A stretch of 64,000 bases of DNA from Jiella endophytica (GTDB lineage: Bacteria; Pseudomonadota; Alphaproteobacteria; Rhizobiales; Rhizobiaceae): contig NZ_SOZD01000005.1 of assembly GCF_004519335.1 (NCBI RefSeq), positions 310,001 through 374,000 of the forward strand. The letters are read 5' to 3'. Both the position numbers and the translations under genes were made by a program. Every line of letters begins with the position of its first letter. The stretch's first letter is position 1. Below, piece by piece: positions 1 through 8,768 of the stretch. The notes under the pieces are model-generated. The model saw only the letters and a list, made by a program, of their open reading frames with translations. It did no database searches and was not told where the DNA came from.

Positions 1-1
1 C

Positions 2-1291
2 GGCGACATCATCGAGCGGCGGCTGCAGCGGCCGGTCGAGGCCGACCGCGTCATCCTGCCGGGGCGTTGCCGGGCCGATCTCGACCGGCTCGAGGCCTCC
101 TTCGGCGTGCCCTTCCTTCGCGGCCCTGACGAGCTGGCCGACCTGCCGGCCTTTCTCGGCAGGAAGGGCGGACCGCCGGATCTTTCGCGCCATTCGATGC
201 GGATCTTCGCCGAGATCGTCGATGCGACCGCCCATCCGGTCGAGAGGATCCTGGTCCGGGCGGAAAAGATGCGCGACGAGGGCGCCGACGTCATCGATCT
301 CGGCTGCCTGCCGGACACGCCATTCCCGCATCTTGAAGCGACGATCGCCGCGCTGAAGGCGGCCGGCCACCTGGTCAGCGTCGATTCCGCCGATCCGGAT
401 GAGCTCGCCCGGGCGACGCGGGCCGGCGCCGACTATCTCCTCAGCCTGACCGAGGACACTCTGGATATCGCCCGGGAGGGCGACGCCGTGCCCGTCGTCG
501 TGCCGGCGACGCCGCACGACCTCAACTCGCTCGACCGTGCGATCGAGAAGGCTGCTGCGATGGGGATCGACGTCATCGCCGATTCGATTCTCGATCCGAT
601 CCATTTCGGCTTTTCGGCCTCGCTGGCGCGCTATCACGAGCTGCGCCGCCGCCATCCGGACATCGCCATCCTGATGGGCACCGGCAATCTCACCGAGCTG
701 ACGGACGCCGATACCTCCGGCATCACCGCGACGCTGCTCGGCATCTGCTCGGAACTTGCGATCGACAATCTTCTCGTCGTCCATGTCAGCCCGCATACCC
801 GCCGGACGATCTCCGAGCACGACGCCGCCCGGCGCATGTTCTTTGCGGCGCGGCAGGACAACGCTTTGCCGCGCGGCTATTCGAACACGCTGCTGCAGGC
901 CCATGACGTGAAGCCCTTCGCCGTGACGCCAGACGAACTTGCCGAGATGGCCGCGACGATCCGCGACAGGAACTACCGGATCGAGACGGCCGAGGACGGC
1001 ATCCACCTCTATAATCGCGACATCCACGAGGTTGCGACCGACGCCTTCGAGCTGTTTCCGCATATCGAGGTGGACGGCGACACCGGCCATGCCTTCTATC
1101 TCGGGGCGGAACTCCAGAAGGCCGAGATCGCCTTCAGGCTCGGCAAGCGCTATGCCCAGGACACGGCCCTCGACTTCGGCGTCGCGGCGCCTCGGGACGA
1201 GGAGGACCGCACCCGGCTGGAAGAGGCGGGCCATACGCTGAAGGCGAAGAAGAAGGGAACGCCGGCCGGGGACGGCGGCGAGGGGAGGTGA
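2..1291 (+). CDS. DUF6513 protein, dihydropteroate synthase-like (5' end outside window)
   Basis: The reading frame is open from base 2, so the N-terminus lies outside the window. The visible part resembles the dihydropteroate-synthase-like (DUF6513) proteins found in the tetrahydromethanopterin (H4MPT) gene clusters of methylotrophs. It looks like a TIM-barrel: strand-like segments such as VIDLGCLPD and LVSVDSADPDE, and a run near MGIDVIADSILDPIHFG. The C-terminus is a charged, probably disordered tail (KAKKKGTPAGDGGEG). It lies 4 bases ahead of a DUF447 gene, the usual partner, so the two are probably co-transcribed. The role in H4MPT (C1 carrier) synthesis is inferred from family context; the exact reaction is not known to me. 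Confidence 0.8.
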   Translation, partial: GDIIERRLQRPVEADRVILPGRCRADLDRLEASFGVPFLRGPDELADLPAFLGRKGGPPDLSRHSMRIFAEIVDATAHPVERILVRAEKMRDEGADVIDLGCLPDTPFPHLEATIAALKAAGHLVSVDSADPDELARATRAGADYLLSLTEDTLDIAREGDAVPVVVPATPHDLNSLDRAIEKAAAMGIDVIADSILDPIHFGFSASLARYHELRRRHPDIAILMGTGNLTELTDADTSGITATLLGICSELAIDNLLVVHVSPHTRRTISEHDAARRMFFAARQDNALPRGYSNTLLQAHDVKPFAVTPDELAEMAATIRDRNYRIETAEDGIHLYNRDIHEVATDAFELFPHIEVDGDTGHAFYLGAELQKAEIAFRLGKRYAQDTALDFGVAAPRDEEDRTRLEEAGHTLKAKKKGTPAGDGGEGR

Positions 1292-1295
1292 GGCC

Positions 1296-1871
1296 TTGGC
1301 CTATATTCGCGAAACGATCCTGACGACGATCTCCGAGGCGGGGGAGGTGCACATCGCGCCGCTCGGCATCATCCAGGAGAAGGACGGCTGGGTGATCGCG
1401 CCGTTCCGGCCGTCGACGACGCTTGCCAATATCGCGGCCAATGGCCTTGCCGTCGTCAATTACACCGACGAGGCGAAGATCTTCGCCGGCTGCCTGACCG
1501 ACCGAAAGGACTGGCCGCTGGCGCTGATCGAGAACTGTCCGGTGCCCCGGCTCGACGCGGCGCTCGCCCACGATGTCCTGAAGGTCGAGAGCGTCACCGA
1601 GGACGAAACCCGCCCGCGCTATTTCTGCAAGGTAATCGGCTCCGGCCAGCACAGGCCCTTCACCGGCATGAACCGCGCCAAGGCCGCGGTGCTCGAGGCG
1701 GCGATTCTCGTCAGCCGGCTGAAGATGCTGCCGGCCGAAAAGATCGAGACCGAGATCGCCTATCTGAAGATTGCCATCGACAAGACCGCCGGCCCCGACG
1801 AGGAGACCGCCTTCTACTGGCTGCTCGAAAAGGTCATCGAGCATCTGGCGGAGGTCGAGGGGACGTCCTGA
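1296..1871 (+). CDS. DUF447 family protein (H4MPT cluster, flavin-binding split-barrel type)
   Basis: This 191-residue protein matches the DUF447 family, which has a split-barrel fold of the FMN-binding type and is found in archaea and in H4MPT-using bacteria. Recognisable parts are the N-terminal ETILTT segment, GWVIAPFRPSTTLANI and NGLAVVNYTDEAKIFAGCLT, then a helical C-terminus. The start is TTG at 1296. It is supported by a purine-rich ribosome-binding site (AGGGGAGG, 1281-1288) and by the 4-base gap to the upstream gene, which indicates an operon. A part in tetrahydromethanopterin or related cofactor synthesis is inferred from the neighbour; no catalytic residues can be assigned from sequence. 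Confidence 0.8.
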   Translation: MAYIRETILTTISEAGEVHIAPLGIIQEKDGWVIAPFRPSTTLANIAANGLAVVNYTDEAKIFAGCLTDRKDWPLALIENCPVPRLDAALAHDVLKVESVTEDETRPRYFCKVIGSGQHRPFTGMNRAKAAVLEAAILVSRLKMLPAEKIETEIAYLKIAIDKTAGPDEETAFYWLLEKVIEHLAEVEGTS

Positions 1872-1956
1872 CGACGGCGGATCCTGCTCGCCGACGAGGC
1901 AAGGACGAGGGCCGGCCACCCGCAAGCGAGCGACGCGGCCCCGCCATCCCGTCAGC

Positions 1957-2610
1957 TCAGCGCTCGCCCTTCGGTGCCGGGGTATTGAGCAGCTGCTGCT
2001 CCCAGACATAGGCGATGCCGCTGCCGGCAGCATGCTGCAGGAGCACCTCGGTGAACTTTCCGGCCTGTTCGACACGCGCCCAGTCGCGCTGCCACTCGGC
2101 CGCCACCGCCAGCCAGGTCATCATGTTGGCGCCGGCGCGGATCATGCGCTGGATGGCGACCTCGTGGGCTTCCAGCGAGACGCCGCCGGAGGCGTCGGTG
2201 ACGACGGTGACGTCCCACCCTTCGCCGAGCGCCTGGATCGTCGGCATGGCGACGCAAACCTCGGTCCAGAGACCGGCGATGATCAGCTGCTTGCGGCCCG
2301 TTGCCGCGACTGCCTCCACCACCTTCCGGTCTTCCCAGGTGTTGATGAAGGTCCGGTCGATCACCTCCTGGTCCGGGAAGAGATCGGTGATCTGCGGAAA
2401 GATGACGCCGCCGCGATCGGCGAGGACGCTCGTCAGGATGGTCGGCACGCCATAGCTTCTGGCGGCCTTGGCGAGAGCGGTGGCATTGTTGACCACCGTC
2501 TGGGGGTCGTGGCTGTTCAGGTTGGTGAGCTGGAACGGCTGGTGATCGATCATCACGAGAACCGAATCCTCGGGGCGAAGAAGCGAAGCCAGGCCATTTC
2601 GGAAGGTCAT
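1957..2610 (-). CDS. Isochorismatase-family cysteine hydrolase (YcaC-like)
   Basis: A 217-residue cytoplasmic hydrolase of the isochorismatase/YcaC superfamily. The family triad is visible: Asp22 in VMIDHQPFQ, a conserved basic residue in the central region, and the nucleophile Cys119 in GLWTEVCVAM. The ATG at 2610 has AAGGATG at a suitable distance upstream, and the longer upstream reading frame is only the antisense of the neighbouring regulator gene. The length fits YcaC proteins, which form octamers and have unknown physiological substrates. It is transcribed divergently from a LysR regulator across 150 bases, an arrangement that usually means the regulator controls the hydrolase. Confidence 0.9.
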   Translation of the reverse strand: MTFRNGLASLLRPEDSVLVMIDHQPFQLTNLNSHDPQTVVNNATALAKAARSYGVPTILTSVLADRGGVIFPQITDLFPDQEVIDRTFINTWEDRKVVEAVAATGRKQLIIAGLWTEVCVAMPTIQALGEGWDVTVVTDASGGVSLEAHEVAIQRMIRAGANMMTWLAVAAEWQRDWARVEQAGKFTEVLLQHAAGSGIAYVWEQQLLNTPAPKGER

Positions 2611-2760
2611 TGCGACATCCTTTGCTGCCGCGGTGGCGGCACGGGGTTTCCAGGAGACATGCGTCGGCGACGCCGTTGCCTGGAGGCAAATTGCCGTTCC
2701 CCTTTTTGCCGCGATAGTGCCATGATGCGGCAAGCTGCGTCGCGGAATGAGGAACGCCGA

Positions 2761-3690
2761 ATGGACACCGAAGACCTGCACACATTCGTCGCCGTGGCCG
2801 ATGCCGGGGGCGTCTCGGCCGCGGCGCGCCGTCTCGGCATTTCCAAGTCGATCGTCAGCCGGCGGCTCTTCCGGCTCGAATCCGAACTCGGCGTCCAGCT
2901 CCTCGCCCGGACCACCCGCGGCGCCGCTTTGACGGAGGCCGGCGCGACCTTTCGGGACCATGCCGCCCGGGTGGGTGCCGAAATGGATCTGGCGCGGGAA
3001 AACATCCTGCCGACCGGCGATCTCCGTGGCCGGCTGCGGGTCGCCGTACCGCTCTCCTTCGGCCCGTCGCATTTCGCCCCGGTGCTGGCGGAAATGGCGA
3101 AGGACCATCCGCAGCTTCACATCCACACCTCGTACAGCGACCGCTTCGTCGATCTCATTGCCGAGGGGTTCGATTGCGCGATCCGGGTCGGCTATCTGCC
3201 GGACTCCAACATGATCGCGAGACGCGTCGGCCCGGTGTCCGGAAAGCTCGTCGCCAGTCCGGACTATATCGCGGCGCACGGAGCGCCCGAGACGCCGCAG
3301 GACCTCGTCACCCATCAGGCGCTGATGCAGGGGACGGAAGCCTGGCAGCTGATGGATGGCGACAGGATCATCACGGTGCAGCCGCAGGGACGCTTCAAGG
3401 CCGACAACGGCACGGCCCTCACCGCCGCGGCCGTGGCGGGGCTCGGCATCGGCTATCTTCCCGACTGCCTGACTCACGAGCATGTTTCGTCGGGCAAGCT
3501 CGTCCCTGTGATGACGCGCTATCCGCCGCCGCCGGCCGGCACCTATGTCGTCCGCCCGCCAGGCCAGCATCCCGCCCGGAAGATCAGGATCCTGACCGAG
3601 ACGCTGATCGCCTATTTCGAGCGCAATCCGGAACTCTGGGGCCGCGAGAACCGAGAAGAGAAAGGCCACAGACGAACACGCAACGCGTGA
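2761..3690 (+). CDS. LysR-family transcriptional regulator
   Basis: A 309-residue LysR regulator. The N-terminal winged helix-turn-helix is clear (DLHTFVAVADAGGVSAAARR, then SKSIVSRRLFRLE), followed by a type-2 periplasmic-binding fold effector domain from about residue 90 (LRVAVPLSFGPSHFAPVLAEM; later NGTALTAAAVAGLGIGYLPD). The ATG at 2761 follows GAGGAA and starts at the expected point of the HTH domain; the frame is open far upstream only as antisense of the hydrolase. It is the subgroup of LysR proteins that often controls divergent oxidoreductase or hydrolase genes. The probable target is the hydrolase at 1957-2610; the inducer is unknown. Confidence 0.9.
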   Translation: MDTEDLHTFVAVADAGGVSAAARRLGISKSIVSRRLFRLESELGVQLLARTTRGAALTEAGATFRDHAARVGAEMDLARENILPTGDLRGRLRVAVPLSFGPSHFAPVLAEMAKDHPQLHIHTSYSDRFVDLIAEGFDCAIRVGYLPDSNMIARRVGPVSGKLVASPDYIAAHGAPETPQDLVTHQALMQGTEAWQLMDGDRIITVQPQGRFKADNGTALTAAAVAGLGIGYLPDCLTHEHVSSGKLVPVMTRYPPPPAGTYVVRPPGQHPARKIRILTETLIAYFERNPELWGRENREEKGHRRTRNA

Positions 3691-3928
3691 CGGGCCGGTT
3701 GCCGCTTTGCGCGGGCATGGCTGCAGCAGTCCGCGCTTGGGGCAGGATTACAGTGCCGGGAGACAGCCGCGGCGGATCCACCTCGGTCGCTGGAACGGCG
3801 CCGCCGCGACCCGATCACTACAACCTGACTGAACACTTCGTCACCCCCACTCGAAACCATCGCCCGATGCCCTCGTTAAGGGACGGATTTCGAACCGTTC
3901 CAATCAGGGTCCCATCTCGGGAGCCTCG

Positions 3929-4468
3929 ATGAAGCGAAACCGAAGGGCGAAACGTTCGATGAAGCTGAAGATCAACGGGGTCGAGCATGAGCTCGACATC
4001 GATATGCGCACCTCGCTGCTCGACGCCTGCCGCGACCATCTGGGCCTCACCGGCTCGAAGAAGGGTTGCGACCATGGCCAGTGCGGCGCCTGCACCATGC
4101 TGGTGAACGGCCGGCGCATCAATTCCTGCCTCACCCTCGCCGTCATGCACGAAGGCGACGAGATCACCACCATCGAGGGCATCGGCGAGCCGGGCAATCT
4201 GCATCCGATGCAGGAGGCCTTCCTCCACCATGACGGATTCCAGTGCGGCTACTGCACGCCGGGCCAGATCGTTTCGGCCGTCGGCATGCTCGGCGAGGTG
4301 GCCGACGGCTGGCCGAGCCACGCAAGCGCCGACGTCAAGGCTGGCGCGGCTCTGTCCGGCGACGAGATACGCGAGCGTATGAGCGGCAATCTCTGCCGCT
4401 GCTCGGCCTATCCGAACATCGTCGACGCCATCGAAACCGCCAGCGCCAAGATGAAGGAGAACGCATGA
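3929..4468 (+). CDS. paoA: Aldehyde oxidoreductase [2Fe-2S] subunit, PaoA/YagT-like
   Basis: Small iron-sulphur subunit of a xanthine-dehydrogenase-family molybdenum enzyme. The plant-type [2Fe-2S] ligands ([16 protein letters not shown] and a further Cys in INSC) and the C-terminal helical [2Fe-2S] ligands (CGYCTPGQ and [11 protein letters not shown]) are all present. It passes electrons from the molybdenum site in PaoC toward the FAD in PaoB. The start at 3929 has GGGAG 5 bases upstream; a second ATG at 3959 would remove a basic leader ([10 protein letters not shown]) and matches the usual start of the domain. Neither start gives a twin-arginine signal, unlike periplasmic E. coli PaoA, so a cytoplasmic enzyme is likely. 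The stop overlaps the next start (ATGA). Confidence 0.92.
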   Translation: MKRNRRAKRSMKLKINGVEHELDIDMRTSLLDACRDHLGLTGSKKGCDHGQCGACTMLVNGRRINSCLTLAVMHEGDEITTIEGIGEPGNLHPMQEAFLHHDGFQCGYCTPGQIVSAVGMLGEVADGWPSHASADVKAGAALSGDEIRERMSGNLCRCSAYPNIVDAIETASAKMKENA

Positions 4469-5436
4469 GACCGTTCGACTACGCCCGGGCGGGCAACGTC
4501 GCCGAGGCAGGCCAGATGGCCGGGCGCTTCATTGCCGGCGGCACCAATCTGCTCGACCTGATGAAGCTCGAAGTGGAGACGCCGGACAAGCTCGTCGACA
4601 TCACCCGTCTGCCGCTGCGGGGTATCGAGGAGACCGATGATGGCGGGCTGCGTATCGGCGCTCTCGTCAGCAATGCCGACCTCGCCGCCGATCCGCGCAT
4701 CCGCCGCGACTACGAAGTGCTCTCGCGGGCGCTGCTCGCCGGCGCATCGGGCCAGTTGCGCAACAAGGCGACGACCGGCGGCAACCTCCTGCAGCGCACC
4801 CGCTGCAGCTATTTCTACGAGCCATCCCAGCCCTGCAACAAGCGCGAGCCGGGCTCCGGCTGCGGAGCGATCGGCGGCTTTAATCGCATCCATGCGGTCC
4901 TCGGCACCTCGGACAAGTGTATCGCGACGCATCCCTCTGACATGGCCGTGGCGATGCGGGCGCTCGACGCCGTCGTCGAGACGCAGAAGGTCGACGGATC
5001 GACCCGGGCGATTGCGCTCGGCGAGTTCTACCGGCTGCCGGGCGATACGCCCGAGATCGAAAACGTCCTCGAACAGGGCGAGCTCATCACCGCCGTGCGT
5101 CTGCCGAAACCCTTTGCCGGCCAGCATCGCTACCGCAAGGTCCGCGATCGCGCGTCCTACGCCTTCGCGCTGGTCTCGGTCGCCGCGGTGGTGCGGATGG
5201 ACGGCGGCAAAATCGCCGAGGCCCGGCTTGCCTTTGGCGGGCTCGCGCACATGCCATGGCGCGACGAGACCGTGGAAAAGGCGCTGATCGGACAGGAGCC
5301 GGCAATGGCGAATTTCGACAAGGCCGCCGACATCCTCCTCGCCGAGGCCAAGGGCCAGGGCGAGAACGACTTCAAGATCCCGCTCGCGCGGCGCACGCTG
5401 AAAGCCGTGCTCGCCGACGCCACCAAGGGAGCCTAA
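4465..5436 (+). CDS. paoB: Aldehyde oxidoreductase FAD subunit, PaoB/YagS-like, with extra Fe-S cysteines
   Basis: A 323-residue FAD-binding subunit. The FAD motif [13 protein letters not shown] and the second signature [13 protein letters not shown] are clear. Between them and THPSDMAVA lies a cysteine-containing insertion ([31 protein letters not shown]) that in E. coli PaoB binds a [4Fe-4S] cluster not found in most relatives. The C-terminal CO-dehydrogenase flavoprotein domain ([19 protein letters not shown]) completes it. The ATG overlaps the stop of the small subunit and has GAAGGAGA as ribosome-binding site. It links electron flow from the [2Fe-2S] subunit to FAD and the final acceptor. 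Confidence 0.93.
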   Translation: MRPFDYARAGNVAEAGQMAGRFIAGGTNLLDLMKLEVETPDKLVDITRLPLRGIEETDDGGLRIGALVSNADLAADPRIRRDYEVLSRALLAGASGQLRNKATTGGNLLQRTRCSYFYEPSQPCNKREPGSGCGAIGGFNRIHAVLGTSDKCIATHPSDMAVAMRALDAVVETQKVDGSTRAIALGEFYRLPGDTPEIENVLEQGELITAVRLPKPFAGQHRYRKVRDRASYAFALVSVAAVVRMDGGKIAEARLAFGGLAHMPWRDETVEKALIGQEPAMANFDKAADILLAEAKGQGENDFKIPLARRTLKAVLADATKGA

Positions 5437-5440
5437 CGCC

Positions 5441-7669
5441 ATGAACAAGCACGTGATGAACGAAGCGATCGGCGAGACCCGCCTCGATCGCGGCACGCAA
5501 GGGGTGATCGGCCAGGGCGTCGATCGCTATGAGGGAAAGCTCAAGGTCTCGGGCAAGGCGCCCTATGCCTATGAGCATCTGATCGGCGAAAAGGTCGCCT
5601 ATGGCTTCGTCGTGCCGGGCCCCATCGGTAGGGCCAGGGTGAAGTCGATCGACACCGCGAAGGCCAGGGCGATGCCCGGCGTTCTCGCCGTCGTCACCGG
5701 CGACGCGATCATGCACTCCTCGGCGCAGCCGATGGGGCCCGACGTGCCGGCAATGAAGGGCGAGATCTTCCACTACAACCAGCCGGTGGCTCTCGTCGTC
5801 GCCGAGACGTTTGAGACGGCGCGCCATGCCTCGCATCTCGTCGAGGTCGACTACGAGCCGCTCGAGGGCCACTACGAAATGGAGGGCCGGCGGGAGACCG
5901 GCCGGGCCAGCGACGGCGGGCCGATGGCGGCGGACACCAAGCGGGGCGATTTCGAAAAGGCCTTCGCCGCGTCCGAGGTGCAGTTCGACCGCACCTACAC
6001 GACGCCCTCCTATCACGCGGCGGCAATGGAACCGCACGCCTCCGTCGCCAAATGGGATGGCGACCAGCTGACGGTCTGGTCGTCCTGCCAACTGCTTGAC
6101 CTCAACGTCAAGCAGATCGCCAACGGCGTCGGCGTCGACGCCTCGAAGGTGCGGCTGCTCAGCCCCTATATCGGCGGCGGCTTCGGCTCCAAGCTCGGCA
6201 TCGGTCCGGATGCGGTCCTCGCGGCGCTCGGCGCCCGTGAGGTGGGCCGGCCGGTGAAACTGGCCTTGACCCGGCAGAACGTCTTCCAGGCGACCTCGCG
6301 CCGCGGCGAGACGATCCAGCGGGTCCGCATCGGCGCGACGAAGGACGGCCGGATCACCTGCTTTGCCCATGAGACCGATACGCCGAATGCCGAAGGCGAG
6401 GGGTTCTTCGAGCCGTCCGGCATCTCGACGGTGTTCCTCTATCCGGGCGACGACCGGCTGGTCACCCACCGCGTCGTCACCACCGATGTCCTGACGACCT
6501 CGGCGGTGCGAGCGCCCGGCGAGGCGACGGGCATGCTCGCCACCGAAAGCGCGCTCGACGAGCTGGCCGAGCAGTTCGGCATCGATCCGATTGCCTTCCG
6601 CAAGCTGAACGAGCCTGAGAAGGATCCGCAGGAGGACGTGCCGTTCTCCTCCCGCCGGCTGCTCGAATGCATCGACGAGGGCGCCAGGCGCTTCGGCTGG
6701 GCGGACCGTCCTTCGAAGCCGGCGACGCGTCGTGAGGGCGAATGGCTGGTCGGCTACGGCATGGCTTCGGCAAGCCGCGCCAATTCGCTGATGGCGTCTT
6801 CCGCCGAGATCGAGATGAGTGCTGACGGACGGGCGACGGTGAAGACGTCGATGACCGACATCGGCACCGGCACCTACACCATCCTGCAGCAGATCGCCGC
6901 CGAGATGCTCGGCCTGCCGCTGGACCGGGTGGACGTTCTTCTCGGTGACACCTCGCTGCCGGCATCGTCGGGTTCCGGTGGATCCTGGGGCGCCAACTCG
7001 GCCGGTTCCTCCGTCTTCGTCGCGGCCGAAGCGATCGTCGAGGAATTTGCCAGGCGTCTCGATGTCGACGCCAGCACCCTGACCTTGAAGGACGGTCACG
7101 CGATCGCCGGTAACCGCCAGATCCCGTTCTCGGAGATCCTCAAACGCGAGACGCTGACGGTCACCGGCAAGATCGAACCGGGCGACACGTCGGACAACAC
7201 CAACCAGGCGAGCTATGGCGCGCATTTCGCCGAGGTCGCGGTCAACGTCACCACCGGCGAGACCCGCGTCCGGCGGCTGCTGACCGTCGGCACGGCCGGG
7301 CGCATCCTCAACATGAAGACAGCAACGTCCCAGTGCTATGGCGGTCAGATCTGGGGCATCGGCTACGCGCTCGAAGAGGAACTGGTGGTTGACCCACGCA
7401 GCGGGCTGATCGTCAATCACGATCTCGCCGAATATCACGTGCCGGTGCATGCCGACGTGCCGAAGCTCGACGTGGTGCTTCTCGAGGATCGCGACCCCTA
7501 TGCCAGCCCGCTCGCCGGCAAGGGGATCGGCGAACTCGCCATCGCCGGTGTCGGCGCGGCGATCAACAATGCGGTCTACAATGCCACCGGGATCAGGGTC
7601 TACGACTACCCGATCACCATGGACAAGCTCTTGCCGCGTCTGCCGGAGGAGGTCGGCGCAGCGGCGTAA
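5441..7669 (+). CDS. paoC: Aldehyde oxidoreductase molybdopterin subunit, PaoC/YagR-like
   Basis: A 742-residue catalytic subunit that binds the molybdenum cofactor and oxidises aldehydes to carboxylic acids. Family marks are the N-terminal hammerhead domain (RYEGKLKVSGKAPYAYE), GGGFGSKLG, AVRAPGEATGM, GSGGSWGANSAG, and the catalytic glutamate in GKGIGELAIAG (about Glu698). Length matches PaoC. It begins 4 bases after paoB with AGGGAG upstream, so paoABC is one operon. No paoD/xdhC-type cofactor-insertion chaperone follows; a terminator lies 36 bases downstream. The chaperone must be elsewhere or replaced. Substrate range cannot be read from the sequence. Confidence 0.93.
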   Translation: MNKHVMNEAIGETRLDRGTQGVIGQGVDRYEGKLKVSGKAPYAYEHLIGEKVAYGFVVPGPIGRARVKSIDTAKARAMPGVLAVVTGDAIMHSSAQPMGPDVPAMKGEIFHYNQPVALVVAETFETARHASHLVEVDYEPLEGHYEMEGRRETGRASDGGPMAADTKRGDFEKAFAASEVQFDRTYTTPSYHAAAMEPHASVAKWDGDQLTVWSSCQLLDLNVKQIANGVGVDASKVRLLSPYIGGGFGSKLGIGPDAVLAALGAREVGRPVKLALTRQNVFQATSRRGETIQRVRIGATKDGRITCFAHETDTPNAEGEGFFEPSGISTVFLYPGDDRLVTHRVVTTDVLTTSAVRAPGEATGMLATESALDELAEQFGIDPIAFRKLNEPEKDPQEDVPFSSRRLLECIDEGARRFGWADRPSKPATRREGEWLVGYGMASASRANSLMASSAEIEMSADGRATVKTSMTDIGTGTYTILQQIAAEMLGLPLDRVDVLLGDTSLPASSGSGGSWGANSAGSSVFVAAEAIVEEFARRLDVDASTLTLKDGHAIAGNRQIPFSEILKRETLTVTGKIEPGDTSDNTNQASYGAHFAEVAVNVTTGETRVRRLLTVGTAGRILNMKTATSQCYGGQIWGIGYALEEELVVDPRSGLIVNHDLAEYHVPVHADVPKLDVVLLEDRDPYASPLAGKGIGELAIAGVGAAINNAVYNATGIRVYDYPITMDKLLPRLPEEVGAAA

Positions 7670-7704
7670 ACGCCGGCAAGGTATAGTCGCACGAAAATTG
7701 AGCG

Positions 7705-7743
7705 GAACGGCCGGCCAACGATAACCGGCCGTTCTCATTTTTC
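7705..7743 (+). terminator. Intrinsic terminator after paoC
   Basis: A perfect 10-base-pair stem (GAACGGCCGG with CCGGCCGTTC) and a 10-base loop are followed by TCATTTTT. It lies 36 bases after the paoC stop and ends the paoABC operon. Confidence 0.88.
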
Positions 7744-7805
7744 TAAAGAACGCAGACCGGCCTTGATCTGAATACCGGAAGGGCAGGGTCAGATGCCCGA
7801 CTACC

Positions 7806-7998
7806 TCAGGCCAACTCGACAAATGGCTCAATGGTCAGGGCAAGTTGCTCTCTTGCATCCTTGGCGAGGGGCAGTATGGGTCGGGGCGGTTCTGCTCTAC
7901 CGAGACCGAGCATCTCGAAAAGCGCGTACATCGCCCGGAGACTTGCTTCAGGATCATGCATCGAGGATGCGTTGGTTTCGACCCTGTCGGTGACGGCG
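7806..7998 (-). pseudogene. Candidate 3' remnant of a dihydrodipicolinate synthase/aldolase-family gene
   Basis: On the minus strand this stretch reads as a coherent C-terminal tail ending at TGA (7808-7806). It contains the pieces SLRAMYALFEMLGLG, EPPRPILPLAKDARE and QLALTIEPFVELA. The pattern (helix with small residues, G-L-G, an R/P-P-x-x-P-L turn, then a final charged helix) is that of the C-terminus of DHDPS/N-acetylneuraminate lyase superfamily aldolases. Nothing of the TIM barrel precedes it: a TAG stop lies in frame at 8009-8007, inside the end of the acetyltransferase gene. The stretch is visibly AT-richer than its surroundings. I infer a decayed gene fragment; short length makes this uncertain. 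Confidence 0.45.
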
Positions 7999-8586
7999 TC
8001 AGGCGGCTAGGCCGAGCGGCTCCTCCATCGCGAACCGACCCGTCGGCGCGACGACGCCCTTAGCGCCGTCCAGGGCGCCCTCGACCAGTTCCAGCGCCAG
8101 GAGCCGCCGCTGCTCGAACGGGCCGGGCATGGCGAGCCTTGCGGTCCGAGCCGCGGTGAACCCGAAGCGGGCATAATATTCCGGATCGCCGACGAGGATG
8201 ATGGCGCCATGGCCGAGCCTTGCGGCTTCGGCGATCGCCTGGCGCATCAGAAGGCCGCCGAGCCCGGTGCCCTGGCTTTCCGGCGAAACCGCGAGGGGGC
8301 CGAGGAGGAGGGCAGGGACGTCGCGTCCGTTTCGGGTACCGGCCGAAATGTTCCACAGCCGGACGGTGCCGGCGAGCGAGCCGTCCGGGCGCACGGCGGA
8401 GAAGGCGAGGCCTTCGGCCGGCAGCCGGCCGGCGCGGATCGCCTCAGAGGACTTGCGGGTGCGGCCGGGCCCCATCGCGGCGTCGAGCAGAGCCTCGCGG
8501 GCCGAGACATGGGTTGCGGCTTCTTCGACGATGGCGATGAAGGGAACGGCGTTTGCAAAGGCGGATGCGGAGACGAATGCGGTCAC
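7999..8586 (-). CDS. GNAT-family N-acetyltransferase
   Basis: An acetyl-CoA-dependent N-acyltransferase of 195 residues. GNAT motif A is seen as LLGPLAVSPESQGTGLGGLLM (Q-x-x-G-x-G/L), followed by GHGAIILVGDPEYYARFGF, a sequence typical of the predicted N-acetyltransferase YhbS group. The GTG at 8586 is chosen because GGGAGG lies 5-6 bases upstream; an ATG at 8604 is in frame but has no ribosome-binding site and would add only MVREVF. The substrate is unknown. The gene ends against the aldolase remnant and may have its own promoter in the gap to the decarboxylase hairpin. Confidence 0.85.
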   Translation of the reverse strand: MTAFVSASAFANAVPFIAIVEEAATHVSAREALLDAAMGPGRTRKSSEAIRAGRLPAEGLAFSAVRPDGSLAGTVRLWNISAGTRNGRDVPALLLGPLAVSPESQGTGLGGLLMRQAIAEAARLGHGAIILVGDPEYYARFGFTAARTARLAMPGPFEQRRLLALELVEGALDGAKGVVAPTGRFAMEEPLGLAA

Positions 8587-8664
8587 GAAAACCTCCCGAA
8601 CCATGAAAAAGGAGGTTGAAGACTTGCGTGCCGGTCGGCGCGCGGGCGGATCACCCGGCGCCTC

Positions 8665-8692
8665 GCCCCCGATCAACTGTCAGATCGGGGGC
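8665..8692 (-). terminator. Strong hairpin downstream of the decarboxylase gene
   Basis: GCCCCCGAT pairs perfectly with ATCGGGGGC over a 10-base loop, 77 bases downstream of the decarboxylase stop on the minus strand. There is no T-run, so termination is likely but not certain. Confidence 0.55.
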
Positions 8693-8768
8693 GTGTTCTG
8701 CCGGGTCTAGACGGGCCTTCGTCGCCCGTCCCTTCGTCGTTGGGATATGCTTCGCGTCACAGCCATCC

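Noticed and set aside
5372-7831. 819-codon minus-strand reading frame opposite paoC
   Set aside because: It is an antisense shadow caused by high GC; the plus strand encodes a complete molybdopterin subunit with all motifs.
7793-7993. 66-codon plus-strand frame after paoC
   Set aside because: No ribosome-binding site and no sensible composition; the minus strand here fits an aldolase remnant better.
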